Assembly: GCF_003966655.1 (NCBI RefSeq)
Contig: NZ_AP018795.1
Span: 186,001-250,000, forward strand
DNA: 64,000 nucleotides
Direction of reading: 5' to 3'
Source: Acidithiobacillus ferridurans
GTDB taxonomy: Bacteria; Pseudomonadota; Gammaproteobacteria; Acidithiobacillales; Acidithiobacillaceae
Position numbers and translations under genes: made by a program. The first letter of the stretch is position 1; each line of letters starts with the position of its first letter. The notes beneath the pieces are model-generated. The model did not search any database. It was not told the origin of the DNA and worked only from the letters and a program-made list of their open reading frames with translations. This document shows positions 36,676 to 47,482 of the stretch, piece by piece.

Positions 36676-37961
36676 GACGGGTCACTCATCAGCCATGCCA
36701 TCGGTAACTGTTTGACGAGATGAAAGGAACCGAAGCAAAGCAGAATATCTCCGGTCGCCAGCGTCGTTCTGGACCGCGCCAGGGCCTGTTCCATGCTGGC
36801 ATCCGCCGATACCGCCGTTGCCCCCAGCCCCTGGAGGGTATCGCGGAGCTGCAGCATCGTCGCCGCACGCGGGGTATCGGTGATCTCCAGCACATGCCAG
36901 GCATCCACCTCGTGCAGCAGTGGCGCGAGTGTGCCTGCGATATCCTTGTCGGCGAGCATGCCGACAACGGCGTGACATCGCCCGGAGCCCTTTCGTGCCG
37001 CCAGCAACGCCGCCAGTTGCCGCGCCGCCTGCGGGTTATGGGCGACATCCACCAGCAGGTCGGGGCCATTCTTACCCCAAGGCTGAAGCCATTGACAGCG
37101 ACCCGGCAATTGCGGCAGCAGCGTCCATGCGGAAACCGCCGCATCGGACACTGGTAACTTCTCCTGCAGCAACGACACGGCCGCCAGCGCCAGCGCCAGA
37201 TTGGCCCACTGTACGCCGCCCCCCCACAAAGGCGGGGGCACCTCCTTCCCGAGCCCGAATCCTGACCATTTCCCGCGCAGTGGATCAATATGAAAGTCCC
37301 GCCCCAACCGCTGGAGGGGTACTTCGTCGCGTACCGCAGCCTCCAGCACCGACGCGCAGGGGTCTTCCATATCCCCATAGAGGGCGGGCACTCCACGACG
37401 GAATATACCCGCCTTTTCACGGCCGATGGTGGCGCGATCGGATCCCAGCCAGTCCTGATGGTCCAGATCCACGGTGGTTACGATACTGCAATCCGGGGTA
37501 AAGGCATTGACCGCATCCAGACGTCCCCCCAGGCCGACCTCCAGAATCGCCACGTCGACCCTGGCGACAAGCATCATCCGTACCGCAGCGAGGGTAGCGA
37601 TCTCGAAATAGGTGAGCGGGATCTGTCGAACTGTGGCGGTGATTTCCGTGAATTGCTGATGCCAGAGGGATGCGGGTGCAGGCTGGCCATCCAGCCGCAG
37701 GCGTTCGGTAAACTGCCAGAGGTGCGGGCTGGTATAAGCGCCAACACGATAGCCCGCCTGGCGATAGAAGGTCTCTAAATAAACCACCGTGGAGCCTTTG
37801 CCATTGGTGCCACCCACCAGTATTACCGGCATGGGCAAACGCCCGGGCATCTTCAGCGCCGCCAGAGCGGCCCGCATTCGCTCCAGACCCATGACGATTT
37901 GCTCCGGTGGTCCGGCCAGTTCAGCGACCCGGTCGCTGAGAGAATCCGCCAGCAGTGCCAC
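36672..37961 (-). CDS. folC: Folylpolyglutamate synthase/dihydrofolate synthase
   Basis: The 429-residue Mur-ligase-family enzyme has the ATP-binding loop ILVGGTNGKGSTVVYLETF (about 45-64), EVGLGGRLDAVNAF (about 140-153), VDLDHQDWLGSDRATIGREK (about 163-182), and DVAHNPQAARQLAALL (about 308-323). It adds glutamates to folates and makes dihydrofolate from dihydropteroate. It lies 28 bases after accD in the conserved accD-folC arrangement and overlaps cvpA by four bases. Confidence 0.95.
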   Translation of the reverse strand: MALLADSLSDRVAELAGPPEQIVMGLERMRAALAALKMPGRLPMPVILVGGTNGKGSTVVYLETFYRQAGYRVGAYTSPHLWQFTERLRLDGQPAPASLWHQQFTEITATVRQIPLTYFEIATLAAVRMMLVARVDVAILEVGLGGRLDAVNAFTPDCSIVTTVDLDHQDWLGSDRATIGREKAGIFRRGVPALYGDMEDPCASVLEAAVRDEVPLQRLGRDFHIDPLRGKWSGFGLGKEVPPPLWGGGVQWANLALALAAVSLLQEKLPVSDAAVSAWTLLPQLPGRCQWLQPWGKNGPDLLVDVAHNPQAARQLAALLAARKGSGRCHAVVGMLADKDIAGTLAPLLHEVDAWHVLEITDTPRAATMLQLRDTLQGLGATAVSADASMEQALARSRTTLATGDILLCFGSFHLVKQLPMAWLMSDPS

Positions 37962-37989
37962 CGGCTACACCCGCTCCCGTGCGCCGCGT

Positions 37990-38874
37990 TTAATGCGGAC
38001 TCGGGGCATGGGTCAGCATCCCCAGCATCTCGCTCACCACCGCGCGCATCTGGCGGCGATCGACAATCTGATCGATGGCGCCGTGCTCCAGCAAATATTC
38101 CGCGTGCTGAAAACCCTCCGGCAGCTTTTCACGGATGGTCTGCTCGATCACCCGCGGGCCGGCAAATCCGATCAGGGCCTTGGGCTCCGCGATCAGAATA
38201 TCTCCCAGGGTGGCCAGACTGGCGGAGACACCGCCCATGGTCGGATCGGTGAGCACCGAGATGAAAGGCACCCCCGCCTTGGCCAGCCGCTCCACGGCGG
38301 CAGAAGTCTTGGCCATCTGCATCAGGGAAAATAGTCCTTCCTGCATCCGTGCCCCGCCACTGGCACTAAAGCAGACCAATGGACAGCGCTCGGTCAGCGC
38401 AGTCTCCGCTGCACGGGCAAAACGGGCCCCCACCACCGATCCCATGCTCCCGCCCATGAACTCGAAGGCAAAAGCGGCAACCACCACCGGGCGCCCTTCC
38501 AGGAGGCCGCGCATCACCACCAGGGCGTCTTTCTCTCCGGACTTGGCCTGGGCTTCCTGCAGGCGGTCCTTATAGCGCTTCTGATCCTTGAAGCGCAGGG
38601 GATCCACCGGAACGTATTCCTTCGCAATCTCCAGCCGGGGTTCTGCATCGAGGAAGAAATCCAGACGCCGCCGGGCGCTGATCCGCTGATGATGTCCGCA
38701 GTGGGGGCAAACGTAAAGATTTTCCTCCAGCTCCGTACGGTAGAGCACCACCTGACAGGTGGGGCACTTGGACCACAGTCCCTCAGGTACGGTGCGCTTG
38801 TTCTCGCTCACAACGGAGGCGTCTGCCGACGTTTTTTTGATTTTGGGTGGCAGTATCCGATCGAACCAGCTCAT
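37990..38874 (-). CDS. accD: Acetyl-CoA carboxylase carboxyltransferase beta subunit
   Basis: The 294-residue subunit has a zinc ribbon near the N-terminus, [12 protein letters not shown] then [10 protein letters not shown] (about 38-62). The carboxyltransferase core follows, including [58 protein letters not shown] and [20 protein letters not shown]. With AccA it transfers CO2 from biotin to acetyl-CoA. Its start overlaps the trpA stop (ATGA), so the trp, acc and fol genes form one transcript. Confidence 0.96.
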   Translation of the reverse strand: MSWFDRILPPKIKKTSADASVVSENKRTVPEGLWSKCPTCQVVLYRTELEENLYVCPHCGHHQRISARRRLDFFLDAEPRLEIAKEYVPVDPLRFKDQKRYKDRLQEAQAKSGEKDALVVMRGLLEGRPVVVAAFAFEFMGGSMGSVVGARFARAAETALTERCPLVCFSASGGARMQEGLFSLMQMAKTSAAVERLAKAGVPFISVLTDPTMGGVSASLATLGDILIAEPKALIGFAGPRVIEQTIREKLPEGFQHAEYLLEHGAIDQIVDRRQMRAVVSEMLGMLTHAPSPH

Positions 38875-39689
38875 GCGCCTCTCCTTTCCGTACTCCGCAC
38901 GGCCTGGACCAGCGGCTCGATAAAGCGGGTCGCCGCCGCAATGGCTTCCTCATCCGTCGCACATGCCGCCAGTTGATCGACCAGTGCACTGCCGACGACC
39001 ACCGCGTCGGCCCCGGTCGCCACCCGCGCTACCGTCGCCGCATCGCGAATGCCAAAACCGATGGCCACGGGCAGGCCCAGTTGTTGGCGCAGTTGCTGTA
39101 CCCGCTCCAGAACCTCAGCCCAGTCCGCCTGGGCTGCGCCGGTAATACCGCGCAGAGATACATAATATACAAAACCACTGCCCATACTGCGGACGGTCGC
39201 CACGCGTTCCGGCCCGCTGGTCGGCGCCAGCAGGAAAATGGGATCGATACCCTGCTGGCGGAGAACGACGGCTTCACCGCGCCCCTCCTCCGGGGTCAGA
39301 TCCACCAGAATGACACCGTCCACCCCCGCCGTCGCAGCAGCCTCGGCAAACAAGGTTATACCCATGGCTTCTACCGGATTCAGATAACCCATGAGAATGA
39401 TGGGCGTGTGGCTGTTGGTCGTGCGGAATTCGCGCACCCACTCCAGGACCATGCGCAGCTTCACCCCCCGCGCCAGCGCCCGCTCACTGGCGCGCTGGAT
39501 GCTCGGACCATCGGCCATGGGGTCGGAAAAGGGCATCCCCAGTTCGATGGCATCGGCACCCGCGGCGACCAGCGCATGCATCAGGGGCACCGTCGCGGTC
39601 AGGGATGGGTCACCCGCCGTCATGAAAGGAATGAGGGCGGCACGACCCGCATCCCGGAGTTGGGCAAACAGCCCGGCGAGACGGCTCAT
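38871..39689 (-). CDS. trpA: Tryptophan synthase alpha chain
   Basis: The 272-residue TIM-barrel enzyme cleaves indole-3-glycerol phosphate. Conserved parts are [20 protein letters not shown], the catalytic Glu in [20 protein letters not shown] (residue about 49), [20 protein letters not shown] with Asp in [14 protein letters not shown] (about 130), and [12 protein letters not shown] plus [10 protein letters not shown] for phosphate binding. It overlaps trpB upstream and accD downstream by four bases each. Confidence 0.95.
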   Translation of the reverse strand: MSRLAGLFAQLRDAGRAALIPFMTAGDPSLTATVPLMHALVAAGADAIELGMPFSDPMADGPSIQRASERALARGVKLRMVLEWVREFRTTNSHTPIILMGYLNPVEAMGITLFAEAAATAGVDGVILVDLTPEEGRGEAVVLRQQGIDPIFLLAPTSGPERVATVRSMGSGFVYYVSLRGITGAAQADWAEVLERVQQLRQQLGLPVAIGFGIRDAATVARVATGADAVVVGSALVDQLAACATDEEAIAAATRFIEPLVQAVRSTERRGA

Positions 39690-40885
39690 AAATGAATACC
39701 CTCCAGGGTGGCGACGGTATGAATATCCTTATCGCCTCGCCCGGACAGGTTGACGATAATGGTCTGATCAGAGCGCATGGTCGGCGCCAGGCGGAAGGCG
39801 TGGGCCAGCGCATGGGCGCTTTCCAGCGCCGGAATGATGCCCTCGGTGCGGCACAGGCGATGGAAGGCGGCCAGCGCTTCTTCATCGGTAGCCGCCACAT
39901 ACTCTGCCCGGCCGGTATCCTTCAGATAGGCATGCTCTGGTCCCACCCCCGGATAGTCCAGCCCCGCCGAGATGGAGTGGGTTGGCAGAATCTGCCCGTC
40001 TTCGTCTTCCATCAGGTAGGTCCGGTTACCATGCAATACCCCTGGACGTCCGGTAGTGAGGGGGGCGGCGTGTTGTCCGGTGCCAAGACCCAGACCACCT
40101 GCTTCGACACCGATCATCCGCACCGCCTTATCTTCGATAAAGGGATAAAACAGGCCGATGGCATTGCTGCCCCCGCCCACGCAGGCGATCAGACAATCGG
40201 GGAGCCGTCCCGTCAGCTCGAGGCACTGCGCCCGCGCTTCGTCGCCAATGACCCGGTGGAAGTCCCGCACCATAGCCGGATAGGGATGCGGTCCCGCCAC
40301 CGTTCCGATCACGTAAAAAGTGCTTTCGACATTGGTTACCCAGTCCCGCAAAGCTTCGTTGAGCGCATCCTTCAGGGTGCGGGTACCGCTGCTGACCGCC
40401 GCCACCTGCGCACCCAGCAAACGCATACGAAACACATTGCTGGACTGGCGCCGGATATCTTCCTCGCCCATATACACCAAGCATTCCATACCATAGCGCG
40501 TCGCGACCGTCGCCGTGGCGACGCCATGCTGCCCCGCGCCCGTCTCGGCGATTACCCGTTTTTTGCCCATACGCCGGGCGAGCAGCGCCTGACCGACGGC
40601 ATTATTGATTTTGTGCGCGCCAGTGTGGTTGAGGTCCTCCCGCTTGAGATATATTTGCGCTCCACCCAACTCCCTGGAAAGGCGCCCGGCATGATAGAGT
40701 GGATTGGGACGGCCGACGAACTGGCGCAGTTCACTGTGCAACTCGGCACGAAACTCCGGATCCTGCTGCGCCTCCTGGTAGGCATGCTCCAATTCCTCCA
40801 GCGCCGGAATCAGGGTTTCTGCAACGAAACGTCCGCCGTAAGGACCATAGTGTCCCAACGCGTCCGGTAAAGCATAAGTTCCCAT
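39686..40885 (-). CDS. trpB: Tryptophan synthase beta chain
   Basis: The 399-residue PLP enzyme condenses indole with serine. The start at 40885 gives the conserved [20 protein letters not shown]; longer frames upstream are not conserved. The Schiff-base Lys lies in [17 protein letters not shown] (about 86), followed by [14 protein letters not shown] and the phosphate loop [16 protein letters not shown] (about 232-247). It follows trpF by 10 bases. Confidence 0.96.
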   Translation of the reverse strand: MGTYALPDALGHYGPYGGRFVAETLIPALEELEHAYQEAQQDPEFRAELHSELRQFVGRPNPLYHAGRLSRELGGAQIYLKREDLNHTGAHKINNAVGQALLARRMGKKRVIAETGAGQHGVATATVATRYGMECLVYMGEEDIRRQSSNVFRMRLLGAQVAAVSSGTRTLKDALNEALRDWVTNVESTFYVIGTVAGPHPYPAMVRDFHRVIGDEARAQCLELTGRLPDCLIACVGGGSNAIGLFYPFIEDKAVRMIGVEAGGLGLGTGQHAAPLTTGRPGVLHGNRTYLMEDEDGQILPTHSISAGLDYPGVGPEHAYLKDTGRAEYVAATDEEALAAFHRLCRTEGIIPALESAHALAHAFRLAPTMRSDQTIIVNLSGRGDKDIHTVATLEGIHL

Positions 40886-40895
40886 TCTCTCTCCC

Positions 40896-41512
40896 TCAGG
40901 TACCGCGCACCCGTGCGACAAACCGTGCCATTTTGTCATGATCTTTGCGTCCGGGCGACCGCTCCACCCCGCTGCTCACATCTACCGCATAAGGCCGGGC
41001 GATGGCGATGGCCTCGGCAACATTTTCGGCATGCAGCCCACCCGCCAGAATCAACGGCTTGCCCAGATCCGGCAGTCGCCACCAGTCGAAACTCCGGCCC
41101 GAGCCCCCCAGACGCCCGGCGCGGCGCAGTCCAGCAGCAGTCCCTGCGCGTCGTGATAGGCGTCCACCGCCGGCCGCAGGTCTTGCGCTGCAGTCACCCG
41201 CAACACCTTGATGTAGGGACGGCCGAATCCCCGGCAGAGGGATGGCGATTCATCACCATGAAATTGCAGGACATCCAGAGGGCACTGCTGCAGCGTAGAG
41301 GCGACATCGGCAGCTTCCGCGTTGACGAAAAGGCCGACGCGGGTGACGAACGGCGGCAGTGCCGCAAGAATTTTCCGGGCACGCACAGCATCCAGCGCCC
41401 GCGGACTGCTCTGGTAGAACACCAGCCCGACGGCATCCGCGCCGGCGGCGGCCGCCGCGCGGGCGTCCTCCGCATTCGTGATACCGCATATCTTGATACG
41501 CACCATCGGCAC
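40896..41512 (-). pseudogene. trpF: Phosphoribosylanthranilate isomerase, frameshifted in a G run
   Basis: The first 125 codons read a normal Trp[44 protein letters not shown] and [12 protein letters not shown]. At a run of six G on the coding strand (41104-41109) the frame breaks and stops near 41051. In the next frame the rest follows perfectly: [14 protein letters not shown], the [12 protein letters not shown] segment, AVDVSSGVE and [10 protein letters not shown], ending at 40898-40896. One extra G restores the whole enzyme. The start is GTG at 41512 or ATG at 41506. Since the operon is otherwise intact, a sequencing error is at least as likely as a mutation. Confidence 0.9.
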
Positions 41513-41566
41513 ATTCTAACACTGCGACTGGCAGAAAGCATGAGCGCCGCCGACCGGCAGCGCCCG

Positions 41567-42382
41567 TCAATCACCCGTCAGGAAACCGGCGTCCACCGCA
41601 TCCACCGGCAGCCCAAACTCCGCAGGATAACGCGGCGCCACGAAATAAAGGCCACCCGGCGGGGCCGTAACGCCGGCCCGACAGCGATCGCGACTGGCCA
41701 GCACCTCCGCCGCCCAATCCACGGGCCGGTCAGCCTTGCCGATGGCAATCAGCACACCCACAAGATTGCGCACCATGTGATGCAGGAAACCGTTGGCCTC
41801 GGCATCGACGGCAATCAGATCGCCCCGCCGGACGACCCGAAGCTGGCACAAATTCCGTACAGGACTTTTGGCCTGGCAGGCGGAGGCGCGAAAAGCGGAA
41901 AAATCATGGGTGCCCAGCAGAGTTTGCGCCGCTGCCTGCATGGCCTCCACATCCAGGGGGCTGTATATCCAGGCGGTGTGATTCCGCCATAGGGCGGATT
42001 TCTCGCGACGATTGAGGATCACGTAACGATAACGCCGGGCCGTAGCGGAGAAACGGGCGTGGAAGCTATCCGGGACGACCCTGGCCCAACGCAGCGCCAC
42101 CCCCGCGGGTAACGCGGTATTGGCGCCACGCACCCAGGCGTCGGGACGCCGCACGACCGGGCTGTCGAAATGCACCACCTGACATAGGGCATGCACCCCC
42201 GTATCGGTTCGCCCGGCGACGACGACAGAGATCGGGCACTGGGCCACCTGGCTCAACGCAGCCTCAACAACACCTTGTACACTGTCCTGATCCAACTGGC
42301 GTTGCCAGCCACAGAACCCGTTGCCATCGTATTCGAGGCCCAGTGCCCAGCGGGTGCCTCTCGGCTCTGCCAACTGCTCCAC
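41567..42382 (-). CDS. truA: tRNA pseudouridine synthase A
   Basis: The 271-residue enzyme makes pseudouridine 38-40 in tRNA anticodon arms. It contains LEYDGNGFCGWQRQ (about 16-29), the catalytic Asp in VVVAGRTDTGVHALCQVVHF (about 60), YRYVILNRREKSALWRNHTA (about 116-135) and FLHHMVRNLVGVLIAIGKAD (about 205-225). Normal length. It lies 12 bases after fimV. Confidence 0.95.
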   Translation of the reverse strand: MEQLAEPRGTRWALGLEYDGNGFCGWQRQLDQDSVQGVVEAALSQVAQCPISVVVAGRTDTGVHALCQVVHFDSPVVRRPDAWVRGANTALPAGVALRWARVVPDSFHARFSATARRYRYVILNRREKSALWRNHTAWIYSPLDVEAMQAAAQTLLGTHDFSAFRASACQAKSPVRNLCQLRVVRRGDLIAVDAEANGFLHHMVRNLVGVLIAIGKADRPVDWAAEVLASRDRCRAGVTAPPGGLYFVAPRYPAEFGLPVDAVDAGFLTGD

Positions 42383-42394
42383 CGCCAGGCCGGG

Positions 42395-44593
42395 TTAAAG
42401 GCTTCTCAGCAACTGCCGGGCTTCTTCCTGATGGGCACCACTGTCTTCCCGAATCAGTTCTTCGAGCAGATCGCGTGCCGATTCACCGTCACCCATCTCC
42501 ACATAGGCCTTGGCCAGGTCGAGTTTGGTGCCCATGGCATCCCAATCCGCGACACCCGGACTGTCAGACGGCGCCCCGCCGGCGGGAGACTCGGCAGCAG
42601 GTGCCGGAGCAGGTGCCGAAACGTCCGGCGCCAGTTCCAGTACCGATTTTGCCTGAGGTCCCGGGGCCCCCGTTTCCGCCTCTGCTTCCTCCATCAACCG
42701 GAACTGCTCATCGATATCCTGCAGGAGCCGCGCCTTTTCCGCCGCCGGGAAAGCGTTCAATGCTTCTCCTGCCGCAGGCTCCGCAGAGGTATGGTCGAAG
42801 TGGAAATCCAGCACATCCGGGGGCACCAACGCCGGGGACGCTTCCCCGGGGGCAGGCTGGTCTACCCCGACGACCGGGACGGAAGCGACTACCGCCCCTT
42901 CGTCGGAGATGGCGAAGAGCGGGTTACCGGGAAAGAGTCGCGCCCCTTGAGCGGCCACTTCCTGCCACGCTCCATTGTTCGGTCCGAAACGCCCCCGCAT
43001 ACGTTCGGCGAGATCCAGATATTCCGCGTGGCGATCCAGATTGGCATAAATGTCGAGTAGCTTGACGTACAGCTCCTTACGCCGCGGATTTTCTTCGAGG
43101 GCGTCATTGAGCACGGCGACCGCCTGTTCCGCCTTACCGTAGGTCAGATAAAGATCGGCTTGTTCGACGGGATCGATTTCGGCGGCGCCGGCATGGGGCA
43201 CTCCGGCGCTTATGGCATGATCCGCAGATGGGGCGGCACTGGCCGGGGCGGCCGCGCGCGCCCCGGCGGGGACGACCGCCGCGGGCGCTGGTGCAGTAGC
43301 GGCAGTCACCGGGGTGGGCGTCCCGGATTGAGGAGGCGCTGCGGGCGCTTTAGGCGCGGTGCTCAAAACGGAAACCCGCTGGGAAATCTCTCGCTGGCGT
43401 TGTTCCGCCTCTTTTTGGCGACGCCACATCCAGATGAACAGGGCCAGCAGCAAAAGATTTCCGCCCAGCGACAGGATCAACGGAAGATTGTTGTTGCCCT
43501 CCGCCCGGGAAAGAGCGGCAAGCTGCGCGCCCTGATTGGCCAGCAGGCGCTCCTCCGCGCTCAGACGCTGCCCCAGGCCGGCCACTTCCGCCGTCAGCTT
43601 CTGATTATCCTTGCGGAGCATGGCATCCGAGTTTTGCAGCAGGCTGGCCGGGGATGCCCCGCTGGCTACGGGAGCGGTCACCGCTGCGGCAGGGGCGCTG
43701 GAAAGCACCAGGTGCGTCGCATTCCCAACGGGTTTGGCTGCAGTCGCCGCAGAAACGGCCGACGCGCTGACGGGAGCGGCGCTCGTTGCCGCTGCGGAGG
43801 CCGTCGGCGCAGTCGCCACCGCAACGACGGACAGTTTGTTCACCGCCTTTCGGGCAGATAACCAGGCGCTGGCCTGTGCGGGTGAAGCAGACTGCACCTG
43901 GGCCAGACTGGGCACCGTCAACATGGTTCCGGCATAGAGATAATCGGGATTACCGCCCTTGAATGCCTGCGGATTGGCCTTCAGCAGCGCCGCCATGACC
44001 TGATCGATGGTGACCGCATTACTGTTGACAATAGACTGCGCGGCTTGAAAAAGAGAACCGTTGACCGGCACCGGGCCGTAACGGCTGACTCTTGCCCAGC
44101 CGTGATAGAGGGGTGCGGCAGTCGTATGGCGGGCGGGCCGCGGCGTTGTCGGAGAGGCGACGGACTGCGGAACGGACGCCGGTGGCGCGGCGACGGGGAC
44201 CACGTTATTCCCGATACCGGATGCCGTATACTCCCGGACCATCTGTCCTCCGGACCAGTCGAGCTGCACCAGGAAATGCAATTCCGGCTGGTCGAGCGGC
44301 AAGGGACTGCTGATCAGTACCGCCGGCCTATCACCGCTGCGCACCGTAAAATGCCAGTGATCCAGTGCGCCCGATCGGGGAAGATCGATCATCGCGAAGT
44401 CGCGGGCCGACGCGAGTCCGACGCTGAGGTTCGCTTCGCCTTTGGGGTTCAACGACTGTAGGGGAATCTCCGCGCGAAAGGGCTCCCCCGGCGCGGAGAG
44501 CACCTGCAGCGTACCGAGTCCCAGCGCCTGCGCTATGCCCGGCAAAAGCAAACCAACGCCGGCCATGGTCAACAACCACCTGTTCTTATTCAT
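42395..44593 (-). CDS. fimV: FimV/HubP-like peptidoglycan-binding motility protein
   Basis: From the ATG at 44593 the protein has 732 residues with a signal peptide (MNKNRWLLTMAGVGLLLPGIAQA, cleaved after about 23; given here only as residues 1-23). The conserved FimV N-terminus (LGLGTLQVLSAPGEPFRAEI) and a LysM-like domain (residues about 175-230) follow. Next come a coiled coil with a membrane helix (LPLILSLGGNLLLLALFIWM, about 375-394) and TPR-like segments (about 470-540, AEQAVAVLNDALEENPRRKE). The FimV C-terminal motif is LAKAYVEMGDGESARDLLEE. It organises the cell pole and type IV pili, so it links to the pilus genes at 9.7-19 kb. Confidence 0.93.
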   Translation of the reverse strand: MNKNRWLLTMAGVGLLLPGIAQALGLGTLQVLSAPGEPFRAEIPLQSLNPKGEANLSVGLASARDFAMIDLPRSGALDHWHFTVRSGDRPAVLISSPLPLDQPELHFLVQLDWSGGQMVREYTASGIGNNVVPVAAPPASVPQSVASPTTPRPARHTTAAPLYHGWARVSRYGPVPVNGSLFQAAQSIVNSNAVTIDQVMAALLKANPQAFKGGNPDYLYAGTMLTVPSLAQVQSASPAQASAWLSARKAVNKLSVVAVATAPTASAAATSAAPVSASAVSAATAAKPVGNATHLVLSSAPAAAVTAPVASGASPASLLQNSDAMLRKDNQKLTAEVAGLGQRLSAEERLLANQGAQLAALSRAEGNNNLPLILSLGGNLLLLALFIWMWRRQKEAEQRQREISQRVSVLSTAPKAPAAPPQSGTPTPVTAATAPAPAAVVPAGARAAAPASAAPSADHAISAGVPHAGAAEIDPVEQADLYLTYGKAEQAVAVLNDALEENPRRKELYVKLLDIYANLDRHAEYLDLAERMRGRFGPNNGAWQEVAAQGARLFPGNPLFAISDEGAVVASVPVVGVDQPAPGEASPALVPPDVLDFHFDHTSAEPAAGEALNAFPAAEKARLLQDIDEQFRLMEEAEAETGAPGPQAKSVLELAPDVSAPAPAPAAESPAGGAPSDSPGVADWDAMGTKLDLAKAYVEMGDGESARDLLEELIREDSGAHQEEARQLLRSL

Positions 44594-44656
44594 CGATATC
44601 TTCCTCATTTGGGTAACGCCAGCGCACTACGGCGAGGTCTGTCGCCGATGACGTTT

Positions 44657-45682
44657 TTATAGATAGTCGCGAATCAGCAACTCTGCAATCTGGATGCTGT
44701 TCAGTGCCGCGCCCTTGCGGATATTGTCCGCAACCACCCAGAAATTGATGCCCCGTACATGGGAGCAGTCGCCGCGAATGCGGCCTACATAGGTGGCGTC
44801 CTGGCCGGCCGCATCCAGTGCGGAAGGCCAGGCGCCAACCGTACCACGGTCATCCACGACGGTGACGCCCGGGGCCTTTTCCAGCAGCGCGCGGACGGCC
44901 TCCGGCGTGATGGGCTCGCGGGTTACCACGTTGACCGCTTCGGAATGGCCGTAAAATACTGGTACCCGCACACAGGTAGCAGTCAGGGCAATGTCCGGAA
45001 TCTCCAGGATTTTGCGGGTCTCCCAGAGCATTTTCATCTCTTCCTTGGTATAGCCATTGTCCTGGAAGACATCGATCTGGGGCAGGCAGTTGAAGGCAAT
45101 CCGCTTGGGAAACACCTCGGCAACCCCCTCCTCGTGACGAAAAATCGCCAGGGTTTGCTGGCCCAGTTCTTCGATGGCCCGCCGACCCGCGCCGCTGACC
45201 GCCTGATAGGTCGCGACCACCACCCGCTCGATGCCCGCCGCATCGGCGATGGGCTTCAGCGCCAGCAGCATCTGAATGGTCGAGCAGTTCGGGTTAGCGA
45301 TGATACCGTGACGTCGGTAATCGGCAATCCGCTGCGGGTTCACTTCGGGCACCACCAGCGGGATTTCATCGTCATAGCGAAACTGAGAGGTGTTGTCGAT
45401 GACCACACATCCGGCAGCCACCGCCTTCGGCGCGTACTCCGCGCTGACCTTGGCCCCGGCGGAGAACAGACCGATATCGGCCTGCGACCAATCGAAAGTC
45501 GCCGCATCCTGTACCAGCACCTGCTGGCCGTTGAAGGGCAGACGTCCACCCGCCGAGTGGCTGCTGGCCAATAGATAGAGCTTATCGACTGGAAACTTCC
45601 GCTGCTCGAGAATCTGCAGCATGACCTCGCCGACGGCACCGGTAGCGCCCAGGATGACTACGTTGTATCGCGATTTTTGCAT
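44657..45682 (-). CDS. asd: Aspartate-semialdehyde dehydrogenase
   Basis: The 341-residue enzyme reduces aspartyl phosphate to the semialdehyde for lysine, threonine and methionine. The NADP loop is VVILGATGAVGEVMLQILEQ (about 9-28). The active-site Cys lies in IANPNCSTIQMLLALKPIAD (about 135), the SGAGRRAIEELGQQ motif follows, and a catalytic His lies in RIRGDCSHVRGINFWV. It sits between leuB and fimV in the order common to Pseudomonas relatives. Confidence 0.95.
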   Translation of the reverse strand: MQKSRYNVVILGATGAVGEVMLQILEQRKFPVDKLYLLASSHSAGGRLPFNGQQVLVQDAATFDWSQADIGLFSAGAKVSAEYAPKAVAAGCVVIDNTSQFRYDDEIPLVVPEVNPQRIADYRRHGIIANPNCSTIQMLLALKPIADAAGIERVVVATYQAVSGAGRRAIEELGQQTLAIFRHEEGVAEVFPKRIAFNCLPQIDVFQDNGYTKEEMKMLWETRKILEIPDIALTATCVRVPVFYGHSEAVNVVTREPITPEAVRALLEKAPGVTVVDDRGTVGAWPSALDAAGQDATYVGRIRGDCSHVRGINFWVVADNIRKGAALNSIQIAELLIRDYL

Positions 45683-45689
45683 CTGCGTA

Positions 45690-46766
45690 TCAATCCTTGA
45701 AGTTCAGGGCATCGACCACCGCGGCACCCATGGCTTTGGTGCCGATCACCGGCGCTCCCGGCGCCGCGATGTCTGCAGTACGCAGGCCTTGATCCAGCAC
45801 CCGCTGCACCGCCGCCTCCACCCGCTGCGCCCAGGGCTCGGCATCGAGAGAATGCCGCAGCATCATCGCCACGGACAGAATCGTGGCTAAGGGATTCGCC
45901 TTGTCCTGCCCGGCAATGTCCGGCGCCGAGCCGTGGATCGGCTCGTACATCGCCCGCCCCTCGCCCAGTGAGGCCGAGGGCAGCATGCCGATGGAGCCGG
46001 TCAACTGACTAGCCTCGTCAGAAAGAATGTCTCCGAATATGTTGCCGGTCAGCAGCACGTCGAACTGTGCCGGGGCGCGGATTAGTTGCATGGCAGCGTT
46101 ATCTACATACATATGGCTGAGCTGCACATCGGGATAGTCCTGGGCCACTTCGGTGACCACCTCGCGCCACAAACGGGTGCTCTCCAGGACATTGGCCTTG
46201 TCCACCGAGCACAACTGCTTGCGACGCCCCTTGGCAGCGCGGAAGGCCACGTGGGCGATCCGGCGGATTTCATCCTCGTCATAGACCATGGTATTAAAGC
46301 CGCGACGCTTGCCATCGACCACTTCCAGACCACGCGGCTGACCGAAGTAGATATCCCCGGTCAGCTCGCGCACCACCAGGATATCGACATCGCGCACCAG
46401 CTCCGGGCGTAGCGGGGAAGCATCCAGCAACTGCGGAAAAATCTGCGCGGGACGTAGGTTCGCATAGAGATCCAGCCCCTTGCGCAGGCGCAGCAGCCCC
46501 TGTTCCGGGCGTTTGGCGGGCGGATATGCGTCCCAGCGGGGGCCGCCCACCGCACCCAGAATGACCGCATCCGCCTCCAGGGCCAACTGCAAAGAAGCTG
46601 CCGGCAAGGGATCATCGCTGGCATCCAGCGCCGCGCCGCCCACCAGGCCCTCGCTACAGTGCAGGCCGAGTCGCGCGGCCTGATCCACGGCATCCAGCAC
46701 TTGCCGGGCAGCCGCCACGATTTCCGGACCAATGCCGTCACCCGCAAATATGGCTATTTTTTTCAT
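45690..46766 (-). CDS. leuB: 3-isopropylmalate dehydrogenase
   Basis: From the ATG at 46766 the 358-residue enzyme begins [20 protein letters not shown]. Substrate and metal residues lie in [27 protein letters not shown] (about 137-151), [18 protein letters not shown] with the catalytic Lys (about 190), and [12 protein letters not shown] plus [21 protein letters not shown] with the metal-binding Asp. It oxidises 3-isopropylmalate in leucine synthesis. asd follows eight bases later. Confidence 0.96.
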   Translation of the reverse strand: MKKIAIFAGDGIGPEIVAAARQVLDAVDQAARLGLHCSEGLVGGAALDASDDPLPAASLQLALEADAVILGAVGGPRWDAYPPAKRPEQGLLRLRKGLDLYANLRPAQIFPQLLDASPLRPELVRDVDILVVRELTGDIYFGQPRGLEVVDGKRRGFNTMVYDEDEIRRIAHVAFRAAKGRRKQLCSVDKANVLESTRLWREVVTEVAQDYPDVQLSHMYVDNAAMQLIRAPAQFDVLLTGNIFGDILSDEASQLTGSIGMLPSASLGEGRAMYEPIHGSAPDIAGQDKANPLATILSVAMMLRHSLDAEPWAQRVEAAVQRVLDQGLRTADIAAPGAPVIGTKAMGAAVVDALNFKD

Positions 46767-46867
46767 ACCAGATCCTTGTTTCATCACGATGCCAATAATA
46801 AAAGGGTTTTCCGCCCCAAAGAATTGTGGAAGGATAGCATAGGCATTGCCAGCAAGGCACGACACCC

Positions 46868-47482
46868 GTGAACCCGTTCATCCGTACCCCAGCCCCCGCA
46901 AACCCGCCCGATGCGCAGGACGCGGTGCAGCCGTTGCCGGTCACCGGCATCATCCTCGCCGGGGGCGCCGGTCGTCGCATGGGCGGTGCGGATAAAGGCT
47001 GGCTGGACTGGCAGGGAAAACCCCTGATCGAGCGGGCCGTCGCCATCCTGCACGGGGATTGTACCGACATCGTCATCAGCGCCAACCGCAATATGGACCG
47101 TTATGCACAATGGGGATACCGTGTCGTCTCTGATCCGACGGCCGACTTTCAGGGTCCGCTCATGGGCCTGGTCGCTGGCATGCATGCCGCGACACAAGCC
47201 TGGGTAGCCAGCATCCCGGTAGACAGTCCCTGTTTACCCCAGGATATCGTGCGCCGTATGTGGCAGGTCAAAGGCGGGCATGACCTGGTGGTGGTGCGCA
47301 GCGCCGACCATTGGCATGCTGTCATCTGCCTGTGCCGCCGCGATCTGCTGGTCGACCTGCAGCGTTATCTGGACGGCGGTGGGCGGCGGGCGCAAGGCTG
47401 GTTCCGAGACCTTTCCTTCGCTGGTCTCACTCTACCCGCCGACCTGCTGCGCAACTATAACCGTCCGGAGGATATGACATGA
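46868..47482 (+). CDS. mobA: Molybdenum cofactor guanylyltransferase
   Basis: A GTG start at 46868 gives 204 residues. The nucleotide-binding motif [20 protein letters not shown]-like ([19 protein letters not shown], about 27-45) and the following [17 protein letters not shown] and [10 protein letters not shown] (Mg-binding Asp) are those of MobA. It joins GMP to molybdopterin to make the bis-MGD cofactor. The first 22 residues are proline-rich and poorly conserved, so a later start is possible. It overlaps mobB by four bases, and the genes continue to moeA. Confidence 0.9.
   Translation: MNPFIRTPAPANPPDAQDAVQPLPVTGIILAGGAGRRMGGADKGWLDWQGKPLIERAVAILHGDCTDIVISANRNMDRYAQWGYRVVSDPTADFQGPLMGLVAGMHAATQAWVASIPVDSPCLPQDIVRRMWQVKGGHDLVVVRSADHWHAVICLCRRDLLVDLQRYLDGGGRRAQGWFRDLSFAGLTLPADLLRNYNRPEDMT

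Noticed and set aside
39692-40870. 392-codon frame antisense to trpB
   Set aside because: Complement of a conserved enzyme with all motifs present on the minus strand.
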